Below are positions 1-8,691 of a stretch of 64,000 bases of DNA, in pieces. Below the pieces are notes generated by a model, which had not been told where the DNA came from, made no database searches, and was given only the letters and a program-made list of their open reading frames with translations. The DNA is taken from the NCBI RefSeq assembly GCF_002161355.1, contig NZ_NFHL01000007.1:83265-147264 (forward strand), read 5' to 3'. This DNA comes from Lachnoclostridium sp. An76. GTDB lineage: Bacteria; Bacillota; Clostridia; Lachnospirales; Lachnospiraceae. How positions within the stretch are numbered: position 1 is the first letter of the stretch; each line of letters begins with the position of its first letter. A program made the translations under genes and the position numbers.

Positions 1-64
1 CCCCGTGACAGCGCTGCGGACAGAGTAGAAGAGCGGATAAGAAATAGAACGGAGGCGGATGTAC

Positions 65-1009
65 ATGGAGAACCTGATCTTCAGCCTGAACGCGACAGTC
101 CCGGTCTTTCTCATGATGGTGCTGGGGCTGGTGTTCCGGAAGCTGGGCTGGATCGATGACGTATTTGCGTCGAAAATGAATAAATTTGTATTCCTGGTAC
201 CCCTGCCGGTGCTCGTCTTTGAAGACCTGGCGACGGTGGATTTTTCCGAGGTATGGAATCTGAAGTTTGTCCTGTTCTGTTTTGCGGCGACCCTGATCAG
301 TATCGGGATCGCGGCGGCGGTCTCCTTCCTGTGGAGAGATAAGTCCATACAGGGAGAGTTCATCCAGGCGTCCTACCGGAGCAGCGCGGCGCTCCTGGGG
401 ATCGCGTTCATCCAGAATATCTATGGGGACGCAGGACTGGCGCCGCTAATGATCATCGGCAGCGTGCCCCTCTATAATGTGATGGCAGTCGTTGTGCTCG
501 CTTTCTTCCAGCCGGAGCGGAAAAGGCTGGATAAGGAGCTTTGGAAGTCCACTTTAAAGGGCATTGTGACAAACCCGATCATTATCGGGATCGCGGCGGG
601 CATCCTCTGGTCTGCCCTGAAGATCCCTATGCCGCCCATCCTGGAGAAAACGGTATCCAATGTGGGCGCTGTGGCGACCCCTCTGGGGCTGATGGCGATG
701 GGAGCCACCTTTGATATCAGGAAAGCCTTCGCAAAGGTCAGACCGGCGGCAGCCGCGGCGGTGATGAAGCTGGTGGGATTTGCCGCGGTGTTCCTTCCCC
801 TGGCGGTCATGCTGGGATTTCGGAGAGAAGAGCTGGTGGCGATCCTGGTCATGCTGGGTTCCGCGACTACGGTGAGCTGTTTTGTCATGGCGAAGAATAT
901 GGGGCATGAGGGAGTGCTTACTTCCAGTGTAGTCATGCTCACAACGCTGTTCAGCGCATTTACGCTGACCGGGTGGCTGTATGTGCTGAGGAGCATGGGG
1001 ATGGTGTAG
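65..1009 (+). CDS. AEC (auxin efflux carrier) family transporter
   Basis: A hydrophobic protein of about 314 residues with roughly ten membrane segments and the family's N-terminal pattern (VPVFLMMVLGLVFRKLGW). AEC proteins export or import small organic acids such as malate; the substrate cannot be read from the sequence. Two in-frame ATGs exist at 59 and 65. The GGAGG at 51-55 lies 9 bases from the second and only 3 from the first, so 65 is preferred. The gene ends at a strong hairpin shared with the convergent glycosidase gene. Family assignment is firm; the specific substrate is unknown. Confidence 0.85.
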   Translation: MENLIFSLNATVPVFLMMVLGLVFRKLGWIDDVFASKMNKFVFLVPLPVLVFEDLATVDFSEVWNLKFVLFCFAATLISIGIAAAVSFLWRDKSIQGEFIQASYRSSAALLGIAFIQNIYGDAGLAPLMIIGSVPLYNVMAVVVLAFFQPERKRLDKELWKSTLKGIVTNPIIIGIAAGILWSALKIPMPPILEKTVSNVGAVATPLGLMAMGATFDIRKAFAKVRPAAAAAVMKLVGFAAVFLPLAVMLGFRREELVAILVMLGSATTVSCFVMAKNMGHEGVLTSSVVMLTTLFSAFTLTGWLYVLRSMGMV

Positions 1010-1055
1010 AAAGTGCCGCAGAGTCATCAGAACAGATGGCTTTGCGGCACTTTTT
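1010..1055 (+). terminator. Intrinsic terminator of the AEC gene
   Basis: A stem formed by AAAGTGCCGCAGAG and CTTTGCGGCACTTT, followed by a short T run, lies directly after the TAG at 1007-1009. It reaches the stop codon of the convergent GH31 gene (TAA read on the minus strand at 1054-1056). Confidence 0.75.
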
Positions 1056-3066
1056 AATGCTGATTTTTCATCGTGCGGTAATTCTTTTCATTCTCATAAT
1101 CTTTATGCACTCCGTCATCATCGTAAAGCACATATTCAGCTCCGTCATATCCGATCATACGGAGATGTTCCGTATCTATTTCCTCCACACATTCCGCCGT
1201 CTCAGCCACGGGGATACATTTCCCTTTCCGGATAAAAAGTGGAACCTCGTTAAGCGCGATATCTACATAGTGGATGCCCTGGCCGAGGAGTTCTTCGCTG
1301 ATACTTCCGTCCGGGAGGAATTTGACGAATTTCATTTCTTCCGGAAGATACACATATCTGCCTTTTCCGTTCTGCTCATACACCGGGGCGATCATGATCT
1401 CATTCCCGAGCATGAGCTGGTCTTCGATGCGGACCGCCATTTTATCTTCCGGGTAGACGAAAGCGAGCGGTTTGAAATACAGGTCATCGTTCAGCGCTGC
1501 CTTCATGTACTCACTGTACAGATAGGGCAGCAGGCGGTATCTCACGCCGATCACATGGCGGAAATCCTCGATATTTTCAAACTGATAGCACTCCTGTTCC
1601 CTTGTGCCCATGGCAGCATGGTTCCTCATGAGCGGGGTAAACACGCCCAGGGCAAGGAAACGCAGGAGCAGTTCCCGCGTTGTGTCTGCTCCGAATCCGC
1701 CCAGGTCCGCTCCGGCATAGAGGAAACCGCACATGTTCAGTGACGGCATCATCTTCAGGTTCAGGAGGATGTGGGACCACCAGGATTTGTTATCCCCTGT
1801 CCAGACGCCGCCATAGCGGTGCATCCCGATGTAGGAAGAGCGGGAAAACATCAGGAAGCGGCGACCCGGGTCAATCCGATCGAACGCCTCTCCGGCCGCG
1901 CGGGTCATATTGAAGCCATAGAGGTTGTGCACTTTGTCGTGGCGCACTTTCGTTCCGTTTATCTTGTGATAAAATCTCCGGTAATCCTCCGGGCTGTTGG
2001 CGAGGCTCTGGAGTTTATCGCCCATCTGCCATACGCCTACACTGCCGGCGCCGTCCCAGCGTCCGTCTTCTCCGTCCGCAAACTTCCGGGCGAGCGCTTT
2101 TGCCTCATCCAGACCTTCTCTGGAATAGAAGATCGCCGGTTCGTTCATGTCGTTCCAGAAGCCTTCGATGCCCTGGTCCGTCAGGAAGCGGTATTTATCC
2201 CCGAACCATTTCCGCGCATCCGGGTCAAGAAAATCAGGAAAGTGTGTATCACCGGGCCACACTGCGGCGACAAAATCACTGCCGTCTTCCCGCTGGCAGA
2301 AATACCGGTTTTGGACGCCTTCCTCATAGATATCATACCCGTCCTCGACTTTGACTCCGGCGTCAATGATCGGGATGAGGCGGATATGGCTGTCCTTCAT
2401 CTCACGGACAAATTCCGGGAAACCGGCAAATTGCTCACCAAGTGTAAAATCCTTATAAGAATCCATGTAATCGATATCCATATAGATCATGTCCAGGGGG
2501 ATGTGGTTTTCGCGGTATCCCCGCGCTACCTTTCTGAAATCTTCTTTCGTCCTGTATCCCCAGCGGCTCTGACCGAAGCCAAAAGCAAACTTCGGCGGGA
2601 TATAGCTCCTGCCGATGATGTGCCGGAACTGTTTTACGATATCGTAAGGAGAGCTGCCGGTTATCACGTACAGATCCAGATCTGCATTTCCGCAGGACAC
2701 AGTCAGGGTATCCATTCTCGTGTACCCGATGTCAAAAGTCAGGCGGGAAGGATAGTCAAAAAACAGGCCGAACGTCTCTTTTCCCCAGACTACGATGAAA
2801 TTGTGGGCGCCGTAAAGAGAGCGCTTATCCTCGGTATGGTTTGGGTCGTCCGTACAGTCGCTGATGTAGCAGTAACCGCGCTTGTTGATGCCCCGGGTGG
2901 CCTCGCCGAGACCGTAGACGACAGCATCGCTATCCATCGTATAAGTAAAAGAAAATCCGTCCTTCGTGCAGACCGCTCCGTAAGACAGAGCCCCGCTTTC
3001 GGCCGGGATCTCAGACGTCACAGCGTCGGTCCGGAGCGGAGCTCCGTAAGTATATTTCCGTATCAT
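1054..3066 (-). CDS. Glycoside hydrolase family 31 alpha-glucosidase-type enzyme
   Basis: 670 residues with the GH31 (beta/alpha)8 catalytic core. The motif GFWNDMNEP places the catalytic nucleophile Asp near residue 306, and VWTGDNKSWW places the acid/base Asp near 425. YMDIDYM near 195-201 and YAGADLGGFG are further subsite motifs. GH31 enzymes retain configuration and cleave alpha-glucosides or alpha-xylosides. No signal peptide is visible, so it probably acts on imported oligosaccharides in the cytoplasm. A good GGAGG precedes the ATG. It stands alone, convergent with the AEC gene and divergent from the TetR gene. Exact substrate (maltose-type, isomaltose-type, xyloside) is not determinable. 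Confidence 0.9.
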   Translation of the reverse strand: MIRKYTYGAPLRTDAVTSEIPAESGALSYGAVCTKDGFSFTYTMDSDAVVYGLGEATRGINKRGYCYISDCTDDPNHTEDKRSLYGAHNFIVVWGKETFGLFFDYPSRLTFDIGYTRMDTLTVSCGNADLDLYVITGSSPYDIVKQFRHIIGRSYIPPKFAFGFGQSRWGYRTKEDFRKVARGYRENHIPLDMIYMDIDYMDSYKDFTLGEQFAGFPEFVREMKDSHIRLIPIIDAGVKVEDGYDIYEEGVQNRYFCQREDGSDFVAAVWPGDTHFPDFLDPDARKWFGDKYRFLTDQGIEGFWNDMNEPAIFYSREGLDEAKALARKFADGEDGRWDGAGSVGVWQMGDKLQSLANSPEDYRRFYHKINGTKVRHDKVHNLYGFNMTRAAGEAFDRIDPGRRFLMFSRSSYIGMHRYGGVWTGDNKSWWSHILLNLKMMPSLNMCGFLYAGADLGGFGADTTRELLLRFLALGVFTPLMRNHAAMGTREQECYQFENIEDFRHVIGVRYRLLPYLYSEYMKAALNDDLYFKPLAFVYPEDKMAVRIEDQLMLGNEIMIAPVYEQNGKGRYVYLPEEMKFVKFLPDGSISEELLGQGIHYVDIALNEVPLFIRKGKCIPVAETAECVEEIDTEHLRMIGYDGAEYVLYDDDGVHKDYENEKNYRTMKNQH

Positions 3067-3310
3067 GTCAGTACCTCCTTTGGATCACATTAAAAGCAGC
3101 CACAGATTACATGTGACTTTTTCGAAATAGATTATATTTCATTTCAGGGCAGGATTCTTGTACGATACTGTCATGTTATTGCATAATCCTGTCGTTCTTG
3201 TTCTCTGGATGATCCCGGCACTTTCAGAGTGAAAGAGTATTGGGGAAGCAGGGAAATATAAAAAATGCCTGGACACAAAGTTGTAATAGAAGGAGAGGAA
3301 TGATATACTG

Positions 3311-3330
3311 TATAATATAACAAGTGTTAT
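3311..3330 (+). promoter_or_regulatory. -10 box and candidate TetR operator
   Basis: TATAAT at 3311-3316 is followed at once by the inverted repeat ATAACA-AG-TGTTAT (3317-3330), which would cover the transcription start. This is where an autorepressing TetR protein would bind. No convincing -35 box is visible. The operator role is inferred from position and symmetry. Confidence 0.5.
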
Positions 3331-3380
3331 TTTATTTTTCAGACGCAGATAATCCTCAACACAGGAAAGGAGAAGGCGCA

Positions 3381-3968
3381 GTGCCTGCACGAAAAAAGAT
3401 ACACAAAGAAGATATACTGGAAGCAGCGGTCCGGGTGGTCCGTGAGCAGGGGGCATCTGCGCTGAGCGTGAGAAATATCGCAAAAGAGCTCCATGTCTCT
3501 ACCCAGCCGCTCTATTCAGAATTTGAAAATTTTGACAGCCTGAAAGAGGAGCTGCTCCTGTTTGCACGGCAAAAATATATCCAGATCCATCCTCACAGGT
3601 ATAAGGATTTCGGGCTCGCTCTCCTGCATTTTGCAAAAGATGAAAAGGAATTGTTCAAATTCATATTCATCCGCAGCAGGGATAAGGAGAAACAGATCGA
3701 GGACGTTAATTATGACCTGACCATAAAGCTGCTGTCTGAGAACCTGGAGATGGATACCGGCAGTGCAAAAGAACTGCATAAAAAGATGCAGTATTACACA
3801 TATGCCATGGCGGTCATGATCGCCACCGGATACAGGAATATTTCAGAGGACGAGATGGACCGGGAGCTGACGGATATTTTTAAGATCATGCTCAGACACT
3901 ATAAGCAGATCGATAATGAAGAGGAGTGTGATCACTGGCTGGAAAGAGGCCGTGATCTGCCGGAATAA
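3381..3968 (+). CDS. TetR/AcrR family transcriptional regulator
   Basis: 195 residues. The N-terminal helix-turn-helix is typical (KEDILEAAVRVVREQGASALSVRNIAKELHVSTQPLYSEFENFDSLKEELL). The remainder is an alpha-helical ligand-binding half without further family resemblance. The start chosen is the GTG at 3381, with AAAGGAGA 8 bases upstream; the frame stays open back to an ATG at 3324 that has no ribosome site. It sits 19 bases before the FAD enzyme gene, so it probably controls the two redox genes and itself. The inducer is unknown. Confidence 0.85.
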   Translation: MPARKKIHKEDILEAAVRVVREQGASALSVRNIAKELHVSTQPLYSEFENFDSLKEELLLFARQKYIQIHPHRYKDFGLALLHFAKDEKELFKFIFIRSRDKEKQIEDVNYDLTIKLLSENLEMDTGSAKELHKKMQYYTYAMAVMIATGYRNISEDEMDRELTDIFKIMLRHYKQIDNEEECDHWLERGRDLPE

Positions 3969-3987
3969 AAGAAAAGGAGAGGATACT

Positions 3988-5538
3988 ATGGAAAGAAAAG
4001 CACGCAAAAAGTATGATGCCGTGGTCATCGGCGCCGGCAACGGCGGGCTTGCTGCGGCGATCCGCATCCTCCAGGGCGGATATTCCTGTCTGCTGCTGGA
4101 GAAGCACAATCTGCCCGGCGGTTTTGCCACCAGTTTCAAAAGAGGCAGGTTCGAGTTTGAGGCAAGCCTCCATGAGCTGAATGACTACGGGTCAAAAGAA
4201 GATCCCGGGGATATCCGGACGCTGTTCCGAAGTCTCGGCGTGGAGGATATGATCGACTGGGTGCGCATCCCTGAGGCATACCATCTGATCACGACGGACA
4301 AAAAATATGACTGTGTCATGCCGTTCGGGGTGGATGCATTCATAGAGAAGATGGTGGAATACTGCCCGGATTCACGCAGATCCATCACGGAATTCTTCGA
4401 GCTGTGCGAGGAGGTAAGGGACGCCCAGACTTACAGTAATTCTGTAAACGGAAAAACAGACTCTGATTACATGAAAAAGACATTCCCGAATTTTGTGAAG
4501 GCGGGAAGCTATTCTGTAAACGAAGTGCTGGATGCTCTTAAGATGCCGAAGAAAGCCCAGGACATCCTGAATGCATACTGGTGTTACCTTGGAGTTGACT
4601 GTGACAGGATGAGTTTCCTTCATTATGGATCCATGGTCATCCGTTATATTACGAAAGCGGCGTGGATGCCGAAGATGCGCTCCCATGAGATCAGCCTGGC
4701 CTTTGATGCAAAGATCCGCGAGCTGGGCGGGGATATCTGGTACTGTTCAGAGGCGGACAAGATCCTGACTGACAGAGAGGATCATATTACAGGGGTACGT
4801 CTCACAGACGGCACTGTGATAGAGACAGGGCATGTTGTCGCCAACTGTTCCCCGCACCTTGTGTTCGGAAAGATGCTGGAAGAAAAGTCAGTGACAGAAA
4901 AAATGGTCAGGGCGACCAATTCGAGAAAGTTTGCAGGACGCGGGTTCACCCTCTTCCTGGGGCTGGATAAAAGCGCGGAAGAACTGGGGATAGAGAGCCA
5001 CAACTACTTTATCTATGATACGGCGGATTCTGTGAAGCAGTATGATATGATGAAGAAAGTCAGCACGAACCATGTCCAGGCGACAGTATGCCTGAATAAT
5101 GCGTATAAGGAATGCTCTCCTCCGGGAACATGCATGTTGTATTTTACGACCATGTTTATGTCTGACGACTGGGGTAACGTAACGGATGAGGAATATTTTA
5201 AGATGAAGGACAAGGTGGCGGACGATATGATCCGCGTCTTTGAGAGGGAAACCGGGTGTCAGATCCGGGATTCTATTGAAGAGATCTGTGTGGCGTCCCC
5301 GACGACTTATGCACGTTACTGCGGGCATCCTCAGGGTGTGATCTACGGATACGAGGCTACGGAATGGGACAGCCTCATGCCGAGGATGATGATGATCCAG
5401 GAAGATGCAGAGCTGTTTAAAGGACTCAGGTTCGCAGGAGGTTATGCGATGCGCTCCAGCGGATATTCCAGCGCTTATGTGTCCGGCGACTTGTCAGGCA
5501 GACAGACAGTCGGTGATCTGAAAAGGGAGGGAAGATGA
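3988..5538 (+). CDS. FAD-dependent oxidoreductase, phytoene desaturase (CrtI)-like
   Basis: 516 residues. The N-terminal Rossmann motif VVIGAGNGGLAAA (GxGxxG at 15-20) ends in an acidic LLLEKHNLPGG strand, as in CrtI/amine-oxidase/retinol-saturase-type flavoproteins. The C-terminal FAD-closing region is FAGGYAMRSSGYSSAYVSG. AAAGGAGAGG precedes the ATG at 3988. No carotenoid or isoprenoid biosynthesis genes are nearby. The gene is 1 base from a reductase with its own NAD/FAD and 2Fe-2S modules, which suggests a two-component electron-transfer system acting on a hydrophobic or polyunsaturated substrate. The fold is clear; the substrate is unknown. Confidence 0.8.
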   Translation: MERKARKKYDAVVIGAGNGGLAAAIRILQGGYSCLLLEKHNLPGGFATSFKRGRFEFEASLHELNDYGSKEDPGDIRTLFRSLGVEDMIDWVRIPEAYHLITTDKKYDCVMPFGVDAFIEKMVEYCPDSRRSITEFFELCEEVRDAQTYSNSVNGKTDSDYMKKTFPNFVKAGSYSVNEVLDALKMPKKAQDILNAYWCYLGVDCDRMSFLHYGSMVIRYITKAAWMPKMRSHEISLAFDAKIRELGGDIWYCSEADKILTDREDHITGVRLTDGTVIETGHVVANCSPHLVFGKMLEEKSVTEKMVRATNSRKFAGRGFTLFLGLDKSAEELGIESHNYFIYDTADSVKQYDMMKKVSTNHVQATVCLNNAYKECSPPGTCMLYFTTMFMSDDWGNVTDEEYFKMKDKVADDMIRVFERETGCQIRDSIEEICVASPTTYARYCGHPQGVIYGYEATEWDSLMPRMMMIQEDAELFKGLRFAGGYAMRSSGYSSAYVSGDLSGRQTVGDLKREGR

Positions 5539-5539
5539 T

Positions 5540-6700
5540 ATGAAGTTTAAAAAACAGGTTTTCGGGTTCATGGATATGCTCCGGTTTAAAAAACTGGTTC
5601 CCAACCGAAGGGAAGCGCTCGCATCAGGACCGGATACGCCTCTGCCGAAAGTGTATCGCACGAACCAGCAGGCAGAGAGGCTCCACCCGGGATATATGGA
5701 GGTGGAGCTGACAAAGATCCGTCCTCTCGCAGCCGGAATGAGAGAATTTACATTCCGCCGTGTGGACAGCAGCGCGTTCCCGTTTTTCCGTGCAGGACAG
5801 TATGTATCTCTTCAGGCAAAGATCGGGGATTCTCTTGCCAGCCGCCCATATTCTATCGTATCCTCGCCCAGGGACGCCCTTGCAGGCAGACTGGTCCTGG
5901 GGATAGAGGACGCAGGATTTTTCTCCTCCTACATGTGTTCCCAGGCAAAGGAAGGCGACCGTTTTCATATGACAGAACCAGCGGGAGAGTTCCACTATGA
6001 GACGTTAAGGGACAGCAGAAAGATCGTCTGCATTGCGGGCGGCAGCGGCATCACTCCGTTTATGAGCATGGCGTCCGCTATGCTGGATGGGACGGAAGAT
6101 TATGAGATGACCCTGTTTTACGGCGCAAAGGACCGGCAGCATATCCCGTACCATGAAGAACTTACTGCTATGGCTGAAAAAGGGCTGAAGGTCATTTATG
6201 TATTGAGCGACGAACAGGCAGAGGGGTATGAGAGCGGATTCATCACAAGGGCACTTCTGGAAAAATATGCAGATCTGCGCAGCGCTACCTTCTTCCTCTG
6301 CGGTCCGTCAGCCATGTATCAGTTTGTACAGGAAGAATTGAAACCGCTGGGGCTTCCCATAAAAGCAGTCCGCAAGGACGCTGGAAGCTGTACGGATCTG
6401 GAGATCAGCGATCCGGGGACGTTCAGTCTGACAGTGAGGATGAGGGATAACGTATTTGAGATCAAAGCAAGAGAAAATGAGACCCTTCTTACCGCAATGG
6501 AGCGCGCAGGGCTGAACGCGCCGAATAAATGCCGCGCAGGCGGTTGCGGATTCTGCCACAGCAAATGGATCAAAGGAGAATTCGTGATCGCAGAAGACAG
6601 GGACGGAAGGCGCGAGGCTGATAAAAAGTTCGGGTTTATACATCCGTGCGTCACATATCCTGCGGGAGATATGGAGATAGAGGTACCTGTAGCGTATTAA
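5540..6700 (+). CDS. Ferredoxin-NAD(P)H reductase fused to a C-terminal 2Fe-2S ferredoxin domain
   Basis: 386 residues in three parts. An FAD-binding barrel carries RPYSIVSS (102-105 and following). An NAD-binding domain carries CIAGGSGITPFMSMA. A plant-type 2Fe-2S domain has ligands C331, C336, C339 and C370. The first 50 residues are extra and uncharacterised. The order matches single-chain oxygenase reductases such as those of the benzoate/phthalate type. In an anaerobe it more likely passes electrons between NAD(P)H and the upstream flavoprotein. It starts 1 base after that gene's stop, so the two are translationally coupled. Confidence 0.85.
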   Translation: MKFKKQVFGFMDMLRFKKLVPNRREALASGPDTPLPKVYRTNQQAERLHPGYMEVELTKIRPLAAGMREFTFRRVDSSAFPFFRAGQYVSLQAKIGDSLASRPYSIVSSPRDALAGRLVLGIEDAGFFSSYMCSQAKEGDRFHMTEPAGEFHYETLRDSRKIVCIAGGSGITPFMSMASAMLDGTEDYEMTLFYGAKDRQHIPYHEELTAMAEKGLKVIYVLSDEQAEGYESGFITRALLEKYADLRSATFFLCGPSAMYQFVQEELKPLGLPIKAVRKDAGSCTDLEISDPGTFSLTVRMRDNVFEIKARENETLLTAMERAGLNAPNKCRAGGCGFCHSKWIKGEFVIAEDRDGRREADKKFGFIHPCVTYPAGDMEIEVPVAY

Positions 6701-6730
6701 ATCTGTCTTTGCGGGGGCGCTGCTGTCAGA

Positions 6731-7022
6731 GTAAAACGTCCGAAAACAGTGAAGCGCGGTTATAGAAGACGTATTCAGCACGGGTGTGTGGGTGGCTTCG
6801 GCTCCGGGGCTCCGTGGCAGCAAAAACTAAGAAATCCGGGACTATGCTAAAGGCAGAAAGCAGCAGGGAGCAACTCGCCTTTGGCTCAGACAAGCCCCCT
6901 GCTGCTTTCAACGCATAGTTCCGGATTTCAAGTTTTTTCAAGCCCCTCCGCAGTCACCTCAGTCACCCACACACCCGTGCTGAAGGGTTTTCGAAAAGGC
7001 GCTTCGCTGTTTTCTGGTTTAC
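6731..7022. repeat. Large nested imperfect palindrome (~290 bp)
   Basis: Four pairs of inverted arms nest around a centre near 6882. They are 6731-6757 with 6999-7022; 6776-6794 with 6964-6982 (19 of 19); 6831-6847 with 6913-6929 (16 of 17); and 6856-6868 with 6897-6909 (13 of 13). No gene is convincing here. It could be a mobile palindromic repeat, the scar of one, or the template of a long structured RNA. Confidence 0.8.
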
Positions 7023-7491
7023 TCAAGCCGGAAGTCCCCCGACAAATGCAGCATTTCAAAACGCGGCGAGAAGGGAACTTTCCCGACAAAAGATAAAACT
7101 ACTCTGGTCGGGAGAAACTTACAGCGAAGAGGATTTCCCAGCCAAAAGATAACCTTCCCCCAGCCGGCAGAATTCTATCACAAGAGAGGCACAGCTTGCT
7201 GGGCCAAATCGAACGGCTAATCCCCTCCCGGAAGTCCGCGGTCCCTTCCGATTAATAAATCTTCCTGTTTCGCCACAGAAGCTCCCCTTTCATCCAACTT
7301 TCGAAATCCTGCATTTGCCTGCGGGGACCTTCCGATCGGATGAACCCAGAAAACCGGCCCCTTTTACGTCTTTCCCGGATTACGGAACCGGAACCCAAGC
7401 CATATCCCCGTCCGCCGCGAAAACGTCCTGCAACAAACCGACGGTTTTCGGACGTCATATTCACAAGGAAGGCGCCCCCACAAATACAGAT
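7008..7491. repeat. Second, more diverged inverted-repeat block
   Basis: The stretch 7008-7096 (TTTTCTGG, GGAAGTCC, CAAATGCAG, ATTTC in that order) recurs in the same order on the minus strand between 7357 and 7256. A copy of the outer arm motif ACGTCCGAAAAC near 6736 recurs inverted at 7443-7456. The gap from 6701 to 7491 therefore consists mostly of repeat copies in opposite orientations. Short open frames here share fragments only because the repeat does. Confidence 0.6.
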
Positions 7492-8142
7492 TTAAACCCC
7501 TCTTTTGAAGAGCCAGAACGAATACCCTGCCGGAACCAGAGTGCACAGCAGGATGACCCCAAGCATTATGACGATCCCCGCGGTTTCTCCGAGAAATGGA
7601 GAAAGAAAACCGCTGACCGCGATCAGGATCCCGCCCACTATGAAAAGCTTCCCGCCGAGGCGGTGTGTCCGGTTCCAGTTCTCAGCGCTGTTCAGTGTCC
7701 AGGGGAGTTTAATGCCCACGGTATAGTTCTGCTGGAGTTTGGGCATGTAATTCCCAAGCATGATACACAGGACTCCCACTAATATAGAGATGATAAGGCT
7801 GATATCTATATCTGATCCCAGGGCAGCCATGTAGGTAAAACCATTGGCCACGAAGGAGACGACAGGTACGATCCAAAATACCAGGGTCAGCGGCTTTTTG
7901 TGGATGTTTTTTCTCTTAGGGTCATTGAGCATGATGCAGACAGAAAAAAGATGGATGGCTGCGAGTATACAGGGCAGCCCGAATACGGCGAAAGCCTTGT
8001 TTGACCAGCCGTCTGCCTGACCGTCCGCTCCCCAGTGGGTAGCGATGCTGTCGGGAAGCTTTTCCCAGAGGATGACCCCGAGGAGGATCGGGAGCAGTGT
8101 AACCAGCGTGGTGATGATGATTGTTTTTTTATAGTTTTTCAT
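7492..8142 (-). CDS. SdpI-family membrane protein (immunity protein type)
   Basis: 216 residues with about six membrane segments. It starts with the DUF1648-like region (LPDSIATHWGADGQADGWSNK) and ends with the SdpI domain (GNYMPKLQQNYTVGIKLPWTLNSAENWNRTHRLGGKLF). In Bacillus, SdpI confers immunity to the toxin SdpC and tethers its repressor SdpR at the membrane. No sdpC-like gene is adjacent, so here the pair may act as a sensor of foreign toxins. It begins 3 bases after the sdpR-like gene ends. Confidence 0.85.
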   Translation of the reverse strand: MKNYKKTIIITTLVTLLPILLGVILWEKLPDSIATHWGADGQADGWSNKAFAVFGLPCILAAIHLFSVCIMLNDPKRKNIHKKPLTLVFWIVPVVSFVANGFTYMAALGSDIDISLIISILVGVLCIMLGNYMPKLQQNYTVGIKLPWTLNSAENWNRTHRLGGKLFIVGGILIAVSGFLSPFLGETAGIVIMLGVILLCTLVPAGYSFWLFKRGV

Positions 8143-8145
8143 AAA

Positions 8146-8412
8146 TCAGGTCTCTCCTTTCAGCTCTGACAGCCACATCATGATTTCTTCCAGGACCGTC
8201 AGATTCAGCTCATAAAAAACAAAATTTTTTTCCCGTGTCTCACGGATCAGGTCTGCCTGCTTCAGGATTTTCAGATGGTAGGATACAGTAGCCTGGGTCA
8301 TGTCGAAATGCCCTGCGATCTTTCCGGCTGAGAGCCTGCCGTCCTTCAGCAGTTCCAGTATCTGCCGTCTTACGGGATCTGATAATGCTTTAAAAGTCTC
8401 CGCAAAGCTCAA
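8146..8412 (-). CDS. ArsR/SdpR-family autorepressor
   Basis: 88 residues, almost entirely a winged helix (FKALSDPVRRQILELLKDGRLSAGKIAGHFDMTQATVSYHLKILKQADLI). This is the compact SdpR-type ArsR protein, with no metal-binding cysteines. It is first in the operon with the SdpI gene. Two near-perfect palindromes of the same sequence lie just upstream and are the obvious operators. The known SdpR/SdpI logic is that membrane SdpI captures the repressor when toxin binds; this is inferred for the present pair. Confidence 0.85.
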   Translation of the reverse strand: MSFAETFKALSDPVRRQILELLKDGRLSAGKIAGHFDMTQATVSYHLKILKQADLIRETREKNFVFYELNLTVLEEIMMWLSELKGET

Positions 8413-8446
8413 CAGATCACCTCTTTCTTTGATGATGAGTTATAAA

Positions 8447-8472
8447 AGTATTTAGAAATATTTCTAAATACT
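8447..8472 (-). promoter_or_regulatory. Operator palindrome 1 for the SdpR-like repressor
   Basis: A perfect 26-base palindrome (half site AGTATTTAGAAAT) ends 35 bases upstream of the sdpR-like start codon. It shares its half site with the second palindrome, whose centre lies 56 bases away. Confidence 0.75.
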
Positions 8473-8500
8473 ATATACATCGGAGAAAAAGAAAAGTCAA

Positions 8501-8530
8501 CAAGTATTTAGAAAAATTTCTAAATACTTG
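8501..8530. promoter_or_regulatory. Operator palindrome 2 for the SdpR-like repressor
   Basis: A 30-base palindrome with one mismatch (half site CAAGTATTTAGAAA) repeats the core of the first. Two sites about five helical turns apart would suit cooperative binding or looping. It may also affect the plus-strand HAD remnant downstream. Confidence 0.7.
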
Positions 8531-8691
8531 AAGCCTGATAAAAACAAGGTCTGGAAAAGCTGTGATCGTTATCGTACCGGGAAGCAGATGCGTTCCCTGC
8601 ACTGGCTTGCGCATAAAAAAGAATGATGATAACATATGTCCTGGAAATTACTGCAAGACGGATAAAGCAGGAGAGAATGTAAGGAGAAGAA

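Noticed and set aside
973..1743. 256-codon plus-strand frame after the AEC gene
   Set aside because: Starts in the AEC gene in another frame, crosses the terminator and runs antisense to GH31.
1771..3093. Long plus-strand open frame (~440 codons) opposite the GH31 gene
   Set aside because: It is the antisense shadow of a well-conserved glycosidase; no ribosome site or recognisable protein.
5540..6700. Reductase as part of an aromatic-ring dioxygenase
   Set aside because: No Rieske oxygenase gene is present and the host looks strictly anaerobic; only the reductase domain order is similar.
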